This document shows, piece by piece, positions 33,427 through 43,900 of a DNA stretch of 64,000 nucleotides. Under the pieces are notes generated by a model, which ran no database searches, was not told the origin of the DNA, and was given only the letters and a program-made list of their open reading frames with translations. Location of the stretch: assembly GCF_964204645.1 (NCBI RefSeq), contig NC_134035.1:3176001-3240000 (forward strand), written 5' to 3'. Each line of letters opens with the position of its first letter. Within the stretch, counting starts at the first letter, position 1. Source of the DNA: Tubulanus polymorphus. Taxonomy: Eukaryota; Nemertea; Palaeonemertea; Tubulaniformes; Tubulanidae. The position numbers and the translations under genes were made by a program.

Positions 33427-34542
33427 TCAATCGAACGCCCAGTTCTCGTTCAACCGCAAAGATTCGCATACGCCGCGTAACTGTTCGTCGACGAACGAAT
33501 CATCGGCCGGTAGATTATCGACGTCGCCGAGCGGAGTCACCGGATAGAGTAGATTCGGCAACAGATCCAACGACGAACGCCGCTTGACTTGCTTCAGAAA
33601 ATTATGCGCCAAAAGTTCGGCGGCGGTCGGGCGCGATTTCGCGTCGTGCGTCGTGCACAACGCGACGAAATGGTGGAAATTATTCGAGAACGTTCGTTTA
33701 TACGGCGAGTCGTCGTCAGGTGGCGCCGCCGTCGTAGTTTCGCCCGCGGCGGTTTGATTCGCGTCGGCGATCAAATACGACAAGGTCGTCGAGTCCATCA
33801 ACTGCGGGATCGTGCCGTACATCTTCTCGAGCAGCATCTGCGTCGGTTGCATGTCGCAGAACGACTCGCGCCCGTTCGCCAGTTCGCACGCCAATATACC
33901 GATGCTGTAGATATCAGAGTTCGTCGTGTACCCGAGCATGTTCTGTTCGAGCACCTCCGGCGCCAACCAGTTCATCGCCGGCGCCGAATTACGCGGGTAT
34001 ACGTGCACCGCGCGACGCCGCGCGCCGTCCTTCATCGTGTCGACGCAATTCGTCAGTCCGGTTAGACATACGCGTCCGCCGGCCGACACTAAAACGTGGC
34101 TGGCGCGTACGTTCCGGTGGATGATTCCGCGTCGGTGGATGTACTCGAGCGCTTGTAGGACGTCGCGTATGACGTACGCGATCGCCGCCTCCGGTAGACC
34201 GTCGTTGAAGTGCGCCTGCACAAGGTCTTTGCACGAGCCGAACGCCATCAGCGGCATTACCTCCCAGATCTCGTCGCCGCTGACGAAACACGCGTAGAAT
34301 CGAAGCACGTTCGGGTGATCCAGCTGACGACTCAGAATAAACTCGTTCTCTTCTTCGGTCGTGTCGAGAAAGTCCAGTCCGGATGAATCGTCGCGTTTTT
34401 CTAAATGCAATCGCCTGATCGCGACCGATCCACCCGATGGTAGGTGTTTAGCTAAGGAAATCGTGGCCAGGCCGCTTCGGCTGCGGCCGATCACCGTTAA
34501 GAGCTTGTATTGTCGCGGATGCGGCTCATAACAAACCATCAT
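33427..34542 (-). CDS. STE20-related kinase adaptor (STRAD-type) pseudokinase, intronless
   Basis: A single open reading frame of 371 aa from the ATG at 34540-34542 (MMVCYEPHPRQYKLLTVIG) to the stop at 33427. STRAD proteins are catalytically dead kinases that, with MO25, activate LKB1. Features agree: degenerate glycine loop (GRSRSGLATISL), VAIK lysine replaced by Arg (SVAIRRLHLEK), HRD replaced by HRN (IIHRNVRASHVLV), DFG replaced by TGL (RVCLTGLTNCVD), an intact APE-like segment (NWLAPEVLEQN) and SDIYSIGILACELANG. The protein ends NWAFD, resembling the C-terminal WEF motif that binds MO25. It could be STRADA or STRADB type; I do not choose. The absence of introns is odd beside neighbours with many. 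An in-frame GTG upstream was rejected as the start. Head-to-head with the PCYOX1-like gene. Confidence 0.93.
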   Translation of the reverse strand: MMVCYEPHPRQYKLLTVIGRSRSGLATISLAKHLPSGGSVAIRRLHLEKRDDSSGLDFLDTTEEENEFILSRQLDHPNVLRFYACFVSGDEIWEVMPLMAFGSCKDLVQAHFNDGLPEAAIAYVIRDVLQALEYIHRRGIIHRNVRASHVLVSAGGRVCLTGLTNCVDTMKDGARRRAVHVYPRNSAPAMNWLAPEVLEQNMLGYTTNSDIYSIGILACELANGRESFCDMQPTQMLLEKMYGTIPQLMDSTTLSYLIADANQTAAGETTTAAPPDDDSPYKRTFSNNFHHFVALCTTHDAKSRPTAAELLAHNFLKQVKRRSSLDLLPNLLYPVTPLGDVDNLPADDSFVDEQLRGVCESLRLNENWAFD

Positions 34543-34952
34543 TTTCGCGTTTCTCACTCGGATTGGAAATGTCAGAATTTATGGGACATACCCCGGCGCC
34601 GGCTAGTGGCGCCATCACTATTCGGTTAAAGATCAATAAAGGCGATTTTGATTTGATCGTTGATATTTTATTCCTCATATTTCGTAAATTCTAACAAACC
34701 TGGTTGAATATGTATCTTTGTATTATCTCATCTGTGTTACAGTTTGTAGGCATGTTTTTGCTTATTTAATTATTGTCAACTAAAAGATGCTTCAACAAAA
34801 GGGATTGAATTGAATTGCGCTGGTAGCGCGAGTTTTGATTCGTAGTGTGGACCCGAAAGCTTGAATTGAATTGATTAAATTTACCGGCGATTTATTTCGA
34901 TTTTCCAACCCTTTTTCTTCCTTTTCCATCGAATTAAACGGGATAGATTGCG
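34543..34952. promoter_or_regulatory. Divergent promoter region between STRAD-like and PCYOX1-like genes
   Basis: The start codons of the minus-strand STRAD-like gene and the plus-strand PCYOX1-like gene are 410 bp apart. The interval contains CCGGCGCCGGC near 34592 and several GAATTGAATTGA runs (34805-34875). A shared or back-to-back promoter is inferred from spacing only. Confidence 0.5.
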
Positions 34953-37900
34953 ATGGATATTCGCAGAAACCCGTTTTTCCTCAGTCAGATATTACTGTTA
35001 TCAGTTTCTAGTCTTTACGCGAAGAGTGTGCCTCCACCACGGATCGGTAAATAATTTATCAAATTAAAAAAGTTGTCGAATTAAATGAAGGAATTTTTTT
35101 TCAGTGCAAAAATATTTAAAAGACCACCTGTTACTCCTCCCAGTGCTGACTAATTCGGTACCAGGCCCTAAAGCGCTTCTGATGATTTGAAAATTTTGGT
35201 ACCGTCCCATTCCCAATGGGTGCATTCGCTATAGGCGCCCTGAGGCTGTGTCTATGACCCGGTGCGGTGTATCTTTAGTTTCGCAATTTTGGCAAGTTCA
35301 GCCAGAGATAATAGCTAATTATTAGGCTAATCAAATTGATGCAACTGTACTGTGGTGCGGTCGGTGTATTATTAGCAAAGTCCATCACCTATTTATACAC
35401 AGCACTGCAGTGTAGATGTACTGATAAGGTTAACTGCAGTAAGAAATTTTGATGCCAGCTGTTTCGTTAGTTTGAAAATATTGGTTAATTCCACCCCAGT
35501 GCGTTGTATACTGATTTTAACATTATGATACGTCTACACCATCATGCGGTGTATTGTTAGTTATCGATATACTTTGCAATGTTTGACAGGTGCTGCCATC
35601 TTTCAATAGAGAAAATAGCTAATTAAAGATAGAATCGATGCGCCTGCACTGCGGTGCTGTGTATTAGCAAAGTTCATCCCCGATCCATACACCGCACAGC
35701 AAAGTAGATGTCTTGAAAGGGTTAACTGCTAAGCTTACAGGTGCTGCCATCTTGCAATAGAAGAAACTTATTGATTATTAAATGGATGCTCATGCAACAG
35801 TGTATTAGCAAAGTTCACTACCGACCAATACACTGCACTGCAGTGTAGATATCCTGATAGTAGGAAACGCTGATATTCCGGCTATTTCAATTTTCAGCAA
35901 TAATCGGAGCGGGTGTCGGAGGAACGAGCGCGGCCGTATTCCTCCGAGAGTTGTTCGGCGAAGGCGCCCGCGTCGATATTTACGAGGAGGATCGAGTCGG
36001 AGGACGAGCGTCGGAGATCACGTTGAACGGGTATCGTCACGAATCCGGAGGAACGATCATTCATCCGAGGAATCAGTACTTCGTCAATTTTACGAAATCG
36101 TTAGGTAAGCATTTGACTGATATCGATCTCAGTATTTTAGAGATAATGAGCAAAACCCGCAATTGATGATTTGACTATTTATTTATTCGGACAGTTTCGT
36201 TTTGACTAAACTTCATCAGCAGAGAAAATAAATGAAATTCCTTTTTTGTATTTTTTGTCTCGTTTCTCTAATGATGAGGTTTTGACTAAACCTTATCATC
36301 AGAGAAGTCAAAAGAATCATTTTTGTATCTCTGGTGATGAAGTTTAGTCAAAATTTTGAAAGTGTCAGAGTGGGGTACTGTTATGACTACTGTGGCAAGC
36401 GAGGATTCCGCGGCGATCCACGAGGTGTTACTAGTATTGTAACTCGGTTTTGCGGGCTTCAAATCCTTCTATGTTTCAAGTGAAATCCGACCAACTTTTC
36501 AAATTAGTTTAACGATCTTCACCACGAACTCTACCAAACGCTTGAGTAGAAACTCAATCTAAAATATTCTTTGAAGCTCATACAGCTATCTGCCTTTCAT
36601 AGACAAGACTGTGGTTGGTGAATTGGTGTTAAATTTCTTCTATATTTCAATCAAAATCCAATCAACCTTTCAATCGATCAGTAAAAACCTAAATATACCC
36701 TGTCACCGGGAGTTGGAAGTGAATCTAATTCTTATATCTATTCGATGACTAATTGATGATATTCAGATTAGGGAACCATAAAAATCCAGTTCAAATTTTT
36801 GAAGATGAATTAATTTTCACTTGGAATAACGTGGTAGTGAATCTAATGTTTGCCAGTAGCCCATTCAGTGACCCGTTATTTTTCATGTTCGGATTTGTGA
36901 ATAAGTCGTTGCTATTTTGCGGTACAAATGTTTCGGTATCTATTTGTTTATTTCAAATGAAGTTTTTTCCTGTAACTAGAAATTCTAAATGAAGCGAAAT
37001 TACCTCGGTAGGTCTCGATCATGAACCGGAGTCGGATGAAATACTCGGCGTTTACGACGGAAAGGAGATCGTATTCAGCACGAGTTCGTGTACCGCGGTC
37101 TCGCTGGTCAAACTGTTCTGGAGATACGGATTCGACGTTTACAATATCGGTAAATGGGTCGACGGTCTTCTCGGCAAGTTCGATAGGTAAGAAAAAGCAG
37201 ATATAAGATACCGCGCCTGTATACTCAGTAGTGTTGGAACTAAGTTGACTAAGTTGACCAGTACCGAGTGAGGGGCTAATCAAACGGTACAGCCAGCTGT
37301 TCTGTGGTGACAATTTTTGTAACAGGAGCTGAACTAGTCACATCCAGAAAGGCATTTTGATGTCCAAAAAGACAACATTAGGCGTACTCCTCCACAGAGG
37401 GGGCACTAATTTTGAAGCCAAAAAGGTAATATCAAGCGTACTCCAATATTGCTTTTGGACAAAGTGGAATAGGGCACTCAAAAAACTTAGTGAACTCGTC
37501 CAAGTCTCACGAAATCCTGTGGATCCTTCCCTGATGAGAAATATGAACGATTCGGGAAATTCATCCATAATCGTAAATTTTCAAAGTCTGCCAAATCCTC
37601 CTGGATCCACCCCTGATGAGAAATGTAGACGATTCAGAAAATTCATCCGTATTTTCGTATATTTTCATTTCGTTTCAGAATATACGAACACCAACGACGC
37701 GGACTGGCGTTTACCGACGTGGAGAAACTGTTACGATCGATGTCGCCGACTTTCGTCCAAATGACGAAGCATTCGATCAAAGATTGGCTTCTGAAGGACG
37801 GTTTTCACGAGCGGTTCATCGACGAGTTAGTTCACGGCGGATTGAGGGTCAACTACGGTCAAGGCACCGATATTCACGCATTCGTCGGTCAGTATTATAA

Positions 37901-39159
37901 ACAGATTTCGAAAACTTTATGAAAACTTAATGAAACGAAACCCGACCATAAAGAATTTGGAATACTGTAAAGTAATTAACATATATGACTGTAGTTATAT
38001 CGAAGTATATCCTTAGCGGTCTCACCTTAGTACATGAACGTAGATGAATTTTACTACTTTCATTTAGAAAAACTTTCTGTTTCCCTGATTCTCAACTCAG
38101 TGAAAGATTTGCGACAGTCCCAACATTATTAGTTCCCTGATTCTCAACTCGGTGAAATATTTACAGCAGTTCCAACACTACTGAGTTCCCTGATCTCAAC
38201 TCAGTGAAACTGTCGTAAATATTATATTTACAATGCTACCGAGTAGGAAGCAGTTTACTATAGAAGACTTTTTACAAGTTAAACTGCTCAAGTCTATAAA
38301 TTTTGCCCAACTTTTGAGCCCTGATTTTCAGCTTGAGATGAAACGTATAAACTCGATTCTAATTTCAGGCGGTGTCGCGATGGCCGGCGTCGAGCCAGGC
38401 TTATTCTCCGTGAAAAACGGCAACCGACAAATCCCCGAACGCCTCCTACGCAAATCCGGAGCCGCCCTCGTGCCGGCGTTCGTCGTCGGCATTGAAATGC
38501 GCGACGAACGCAAATACCGACTTCGCTTCCAACGAACGGACGGCACGAAACCGACGAAGGACACGAGCGACGTTTACGACGTGGTGATTCTCGCCGCGCC
38601 CGTGCACCAACGTAACAACATGGAATTCCACGATTTCCCCGACCCGATACGAGTCGGCGCGCGATACCACCGAACGGTCGCGACGTTTGTCGCCGGTAAA
38701 CCGAATCCGACGTTCGCCGATTACGCGGTCATGATATCGGAATCAGCTGACGATTCCGTGCGATTCACATCAATCTCGCGGAATCTGCCAGTGAATTTCT
38801 CGCGCGCGGACGCGGCGTACGAGAACGACGTTTATAAGGTGTTTTCGTACGAGCCTCTATCGGACGCGGAACTTGGACGGTTGTTCGACGAGCGCGGCGA
38901 CGGCGGCATCGTTAAAGCCGATTGGATGGCGTATCCGGAGTATTCGCGGCAGGCGAAACTCGCGTCGTTCGTTCTTCACGATAATCTCTATTACGTGAAC
39001 GCAATCGAGTCGGCCGCGTCGGCGTTCGAAATGTCAATGATCGGCGCGAAGAACGTTGCGATGCTCGCGTATAACCGCTGGATCGGAAACGACGACGACG
39101 TCGATCCGGTTTTTAGTGACGATACAAAAGATACGACGAATGATAAATCAGAGTTGTGA
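34953..39159 (+). CDS. PCYOX1: Prenylcysteine oxidase 1-like flavoprotein
   Basis: FAD thioether oxidase that cleaves prenylcysteine left from turnover of prenylated proteins to cysteine, an isoprenoid aldehyde and H2O2. Five exons: 34953-35046, 35898-36104, 37012-37186, 37679-37887, 38369-39159; 1476 bp, 491 aa, phases all consistent. Human PCYOX1 is 505 aa. Signal peptide MDIRRNPFFLSQILLLSVSS, then the dinucleotide-binding motif IIGAGVGGTSAAVFLREL, the second FAD motif DIYEEDRVGGRASEI, GGTIIHPRNQYF, and the family stretches YGFDVYNIGKWVDG, GLRVNYGQGTDIHAFVGGV and VILAAPVHQ. The long last exon carries the prenylcysteine lyase domain. The C-terminus is KSEL, close to an ER-retrieval tetrapeptide. 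A possible polyA signal AATAAA is only 10 bases past the stop (39169-39174). Confidence 0.94.
35280..35860. repeat. Two to three diverged copies of the 'TTAGCAAAGTCCATC' repeat in PCYOX1 intron 1
   Basis: Segments share GTATTAGCAAAGT(C/T)CA, ACACCGCACTGCAGTGTAGAT and ACAGGTGCTGCCATCTT. Same family as 11500-11705; spacing about 200-300 bp. Confidence 0.6.
36190..36370. repeat. Inverted and direct 'TTTTGACTAAAC' repeats in PCYOX1 intron 2
   Basis: TTTTGACTAAACTTCATCA and TTTTGACTAAACCTTATCA are direct copies, and TGATGAAGTTTAGTCAAAA is their inverse. About 180 bp; foldback-type element. Confidence 0.6.
38060..38235. repeat. Direct repeats 'TTCCCTGATTCTCAACTCAGTGAAA' in PCYOX1 intron 4
   Basis: Three copies spaced about 60-65 bp share 'ccctgattctcaactc' and 'cagttccaacactactga'. 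Related single copies occur at 19725-19960, 37215-37280 and 48280-48420. Confidence 0.6.
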
Positions 39160-39168
39160 TTCGTTTTG

Positions 39169-39174
39169 AATAAA
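39169..39174 (+). terminator. Polyadenylation signal AATAAA of the PCYOX1-like gene
   Basis: Canonical AATAAA beginning 10 bases after the TGA stop codon, which would give an unusually short 3' UTR; a longer alternative cannot be excluded. Confidence 0.45.
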
Positions 39175-39229
39175 TGGTAATCAATCAGGGCTGGATCCAA
39201 GGGGAGGTGCACACCTTTTCAAATGTCAA

Positions 39230-39485
39230 ATTGCACTGCAAATTTAATGGAAAATTAATTCAAATCTTTAGAAAAGAATATCAACTTCAAAAGTATTAAT
39301 TTATAAGCATATTCTCTGTATTGTCATCCTGTAATCAATCTGGAGTGTATTCAGCTCCGAGGGGTGCACTCCCCCTTCTTAAATTTAAAGTTGCACTGCA
39401 ATTTTAATGGAAAAATAATTTGAATATTTAGAAAAGAATATCAACTTCAAAAGTATGAATTTACAAGCACGTTCTCTGTACTTCC
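39230..39485. repeat. 165-bp spaced duplication behind PCYOX1-like gene
   Basis: 39233-39316 and 39398-39480 are about 90% identical (GCACTGCAA, then TTTAGAAAAGAATATCAACT, then TTCTCTGTA). Both copies follow GGGGTGCACTCCCCC-like text. The rest of 39486-40962 is AT-rich and holds no gene that I can see. Confidence 0.7.
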
Positions 39486-40078
39486 AAAATTAGGTTATGT
39501 TTGCCTGATGATTGGGTGCCCTCTTGATTAGGCCTTGATATGCCCTTATTTGGGGTTGCACCCCTTTCTGAATCAGACCCTAGATTAGCCCCTGTAGAAG
39601 TTTTTGTAGTTTATATGAAAAACCCCACATTACTGAACAATGAAAAAGATCCGATTCACTTAACAGATTTATTTACAATCTATTCTTTACGTCATTTTCG
39701 ATAAATCGTTACCAAAGTTGTATTGGGGAGGACCTTAAGTCTAGTATCTAGTCGTTGTTCCACAAACAAACATTGTTAGGAACTGTACTAATGTCTGGTA
39801 TTTAGATTAAGAGGACCCACAAATCCTCGAACTCAATCTGGTTAAGACCGGCCTTTTTGTAGTAGAGGAACTGATTATTTTTTAAAGTGATTTGTAAATC
39901 TATTTTATACACGTATTTTCTATTGTTTATATCATATTTCACGATGAATATTTCGTAGTGTCATGCAAAATGTTTAAGCTTTAAACGGTTAAGTTTGAAT
40001 TGCTGTCCTCATTGAAAACCTGAACTAACCAATAGCAATTGAAACAAAAATTTGGTTTTCATGAAACTGGACCCGAGC

Positions 40079-40183
40079 GGCCCAGTCCCACAGTTGTGAG
40101 TTGGAGTCATCTGTGAGATTGGATTAGTTGATTTTTCAATGAGTTAACTCTGCATCTAATCTTGACTCAAACTGTGTCTTGGC
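40079..40183. repeat. Palindromic MITE, GGACCCAGTTCCACAG family, upstream of ACP7
   Basis: Diverged palindrome with CAGTCCCACAGTTGTGAGTT left and TTGACTCAAACTGTG right around CAATGAGTTAACTC. Confidence 0.55.
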
Positions 40184-40962
40184 CAAAACTAAGGTTACCG
40201 GTACATGAAATTTACGATCAAGTAATTCGGGAATTTTTGAATATGCTTTAATTGTTTGGGATGGTCTTACATTAAGGAGGTGATTAAAATAAGTTTGAGT
40301 ACATTGAAAAGGAGAAGGTATTATGTGGCTGTTAATGAATTTTGTGTCTCAGATAGAAAAACTTTTATTATTACTGTGTTTGACACACTATTTATCACTC
40401 ATGAACGTCTGTATATTAATGTAATATTAATGAGTTTGTTGAAATGTCGATTTTTATAATAAATTATGATTATGAAAAGTGATTTCTTCAAAATGTTTGA
40501 GTCAGTCAGGTTACAAGTTTTAGGATCATTGATCATTCCAATTTTCCATGGGATATGATTATAATTTTGAATCAAATATTCCAGTAGGCCTATTTTAAGA
40601 TAACTTAAGATAATCGTGGTAAGTAAAGGGTCTGTTGGTGGAGGCTTCAGTGTAGTACTTTGATTTGGGACCCTCCACTGCACATTGCTAAGTAAAAAAT
40701 TTGCCGTGAAACTTTGTGCTAGTGATTGGTGGAAAAGTCAGTAATACATTTTTGGTGGGTTTGGTCGGCATTCAAGACCATAAACACATATTTAGAGATA
40801 CGTATAAATGAATTTGAGGTGAATTATTATCGGGTTGCAAATATCGAATAGAGTTCCAGCCCGCACCGCATTATTTAGTCCGGCGCCGAATCTGAGTCCG
40901 CATACGTACAATACGGTGAACTACGCGGTGCACTTTGAACTTTCTGAACCAGGAAGTAAAAA

Positions 40963-43900
40963 ATGGAGTTTTTTCGAAAGAAGCCGCTGCTTCTGCTTCT
41001 GGGTTTATCGGCGATTTTAACGGTGTGTATCGCTAAACGAAAACCGAACACACCAGAACAGATTCATATATCCTATACTGGATGTAAGTATTCCGCATTT
41101 TTTGACTGCCATCAATGTTTTAACTGATTTAAGGCCAGGTTTTGAAAACGAAAGTAGGGTCAGTCACTGAGTGAGTCAGTGGTTTTACTTTGTTGTCACG
41201 TGAAATCTATTTTAGTCAGTCTACTTTCGAAATCAGTCCAATGAAAGATATAAACGTTGATATGGGTCATACGTAGCATAATCAAATGATTTAGTGTATC
41301 TCTAATCTAGTCTATCCCATCTGACAGTGACGACCCGTGTTACCTTGTTCTAGCCTGGATAAATATTTCACAATTTGGTCTAGATTTTCTAATGGCTTAA
41401 AAAAATTATGTGCTCTACAAGCGTTTTAACTCAGTTGACAAACAGCAAAGCCTTATAATGTTTTTAACTCATCAGATATCACTGATGTTTTACAAACAGC
41501 ACCTCGGGTCTAACTCCAACTGTCATATTTTTGCGATGGGCCTCTTGTACTTCCTATGTGACTAATACAAATGTGCCCTTCATAACATCTATGGCCCCCT
41601 TTCTGATCTGATAATTTGAGAAATCAGTGAAAAAACCCGTGAATCGGTGAAAAATGTATGAAAAATTTAAGGGAAGAGTCTGTCAATATATTTTGATCCG
41701 CTTTTATGCCATATACCTACAGTGGAGCTCAAGAGTTGTATAGGCCCTATAAGAAGTTCAAGTCTTATCTAAATCTGCCCTCATTGTGATCAGTAACCGA
41801 GACATTTAATCAAAGCTTCAATACAGAATAATAACACAATATAGAAACGATGGTATATTTATACTGCATAATTTCACTGGTCATATTGAGATCAATTTGA
41901 TATAATGCACTCGAAAAGTAATGCAAAAAACAGTGTCGAGAGGGAAAAAAGGAAAGAAATGGAGTTTTGACTGAGAACTGAACTTTTATTATGAACTCAA
42001 AATCACGAACAACAAATCACATGATGAACCGGTTTTACAATAGTATTCGGAATGCATTATATCATTATTTCCTGCCAAAGAATATTCACATGATTGATAA
42101 CAACTCACAATAGAAACGGGTTGTATATGATAGAATATAGAAAATTGAGCTAAATTACCCAAAAGCAGGTCGCAGCCATTAAAATATAGAAAACTTTGTG
42201 AAATAAGCCCAAAAACAAGTTGTAGTTAATGAGACTGTAAATTGAGAGAAATTTGGCCTACCCAAAACAGAAAACTGAGAGAAATAACCCAAAACTGAAA
42301 ATTGAGAGAAATAACCTAAAAACAGAAAATGGAGAGAAATCACCCAAAACTGAAAATTGAGAGAAATAACCCAAAAACAGGTCACAGACAATAAAACAGA
42401 AAATTGAGAGAAATAACCCAAAACAGAAAATTGAGAGAAATTACAGGTCTCAGATCGTAAAATATAGACTATAGCCCTAGTTACCTTATTAGCTGAAATC
42501 TAGAAATAGCTCTCTGGTACCGTTTGAGATGCGACGTACCGGTAATCAAAAACGTTTTAATTTTTCAGCGAACCCGACTCAGATGACGGTAACATGGCTT
42601 ACGTTCAACACGACGAAGTTCTCGGTAGTTCAATACGGTTGGCAGGTGTTGAACGAACAGACGTTCGGCGGCGTGACGAAATTCGTCGACGGAGGAAACG
42701 AGAGCAGCGTACGATATATTCACCGCGCCGTTCTGTCTGATCTAAAACCAGGCGTGAAATACTGTGAGTAGAAAATATCGAATATGTCAACAGGGAGTCC
42801 CTTTACAACTCCTTGCTTCCTTGAAAATTCATTCTGATCAGAAATTGCTTTTAAAATTGTTTGCAACTCCTTGAATTTGAGCAAAATGCCCAAAATTCCT
42901 TTAAAACTCCTTTAATTTTGACTAAAAGGCAATTAGAAATGTTTGTCTAGTTTGTGGTTGTACGGTAGACTATGCCTAAATCAGTATAGTTGGGACCAGG
43001 TTATTTTTAGCCAATTAGGCGGTTGCCAAATTTGAAACTGAGTTTAGGTAGTGTATCGGATAAAAATTTGCTTACAAACCACTGGATTAATGGTTTACCG
43101 AGTTGAACAGTACTGGTTTAGAAGGAGTCTATAGTAATTAGAATGAGAGTGATGCAGGCCCTTCCTCAAAATTTGAAATTTACTCCTTTAAAACTCCCAA
43201 ATATCCAGGAATGAGGGATCTGTGGGGACCGTGTTTGACTATATAGCTCATTTCTCGGCAATGGTCCTTTAAATTGCAAGATCGTTCATTATGGTTCTGA
43301 CCTATCCGTAAGAGTGAGCTTTCTCAAAATTCCATATCGTCATGAATTGAATTGTTTTTATCTCCATATATAGTCTATCGTTGTGGATCTGAGTTGGCAT
43401 GGAGCAATGTGAACACGTTCAGGGCGATGAAGAACGGCACGAACTGGAGCCCGCGGTTCGCGTTTTTCGGCGATATGGGCATCGAGAACGCGCGTTCCCT
43501 TCCGCGACTTCTGAAAGACGTCCAAGCCGAAATGTACGACGCCATTTTTCACATCGGTAAGCGAAAGATACCAGTTGTAAATTAATCTATTTGCTGGATT
43601 GGTACAATGATTTTTTAACTGTTTGAGAAAAGAATGAAACTTTAGTTGAAATTCGTTCATTTTCGACGACCAGCGTCTACTCTGGTGTCTGTAGCAGAAA
43701 TATTATTCATATGAACTGGAAACTAAGGAGAATACAATACTATGTAGAAAGAAAAGCTATTGTTAAAATAGTTTTTTAGCAACAACACAATATTCTCATT
43801 ACAGGTGATTTCGCCTACGATATGGCTGATGTAAGTATCCTAAAAATTCGAACAATAGCTTCAGTGCTGCGTTAGGTTCATTAGGTAGTACGGTATTGAT

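Noticed and set aside
33589-34297. Plus-strand open frames of 123 and 158 aa opposite the STRAD-like gene
   Set aside because: Arg/Val-rich reverse-frame shadows of a CG-rich exon; the minus strand gives a clear kinase-fold protein.
34543-34557. Upstream GTG-initiated extension of the STRAD-like protein
   Set aside because: Adds only a few residues from a non-ATG codon, with an in-frame stop just upstream; the ATG at 34540-34542 is the better start.
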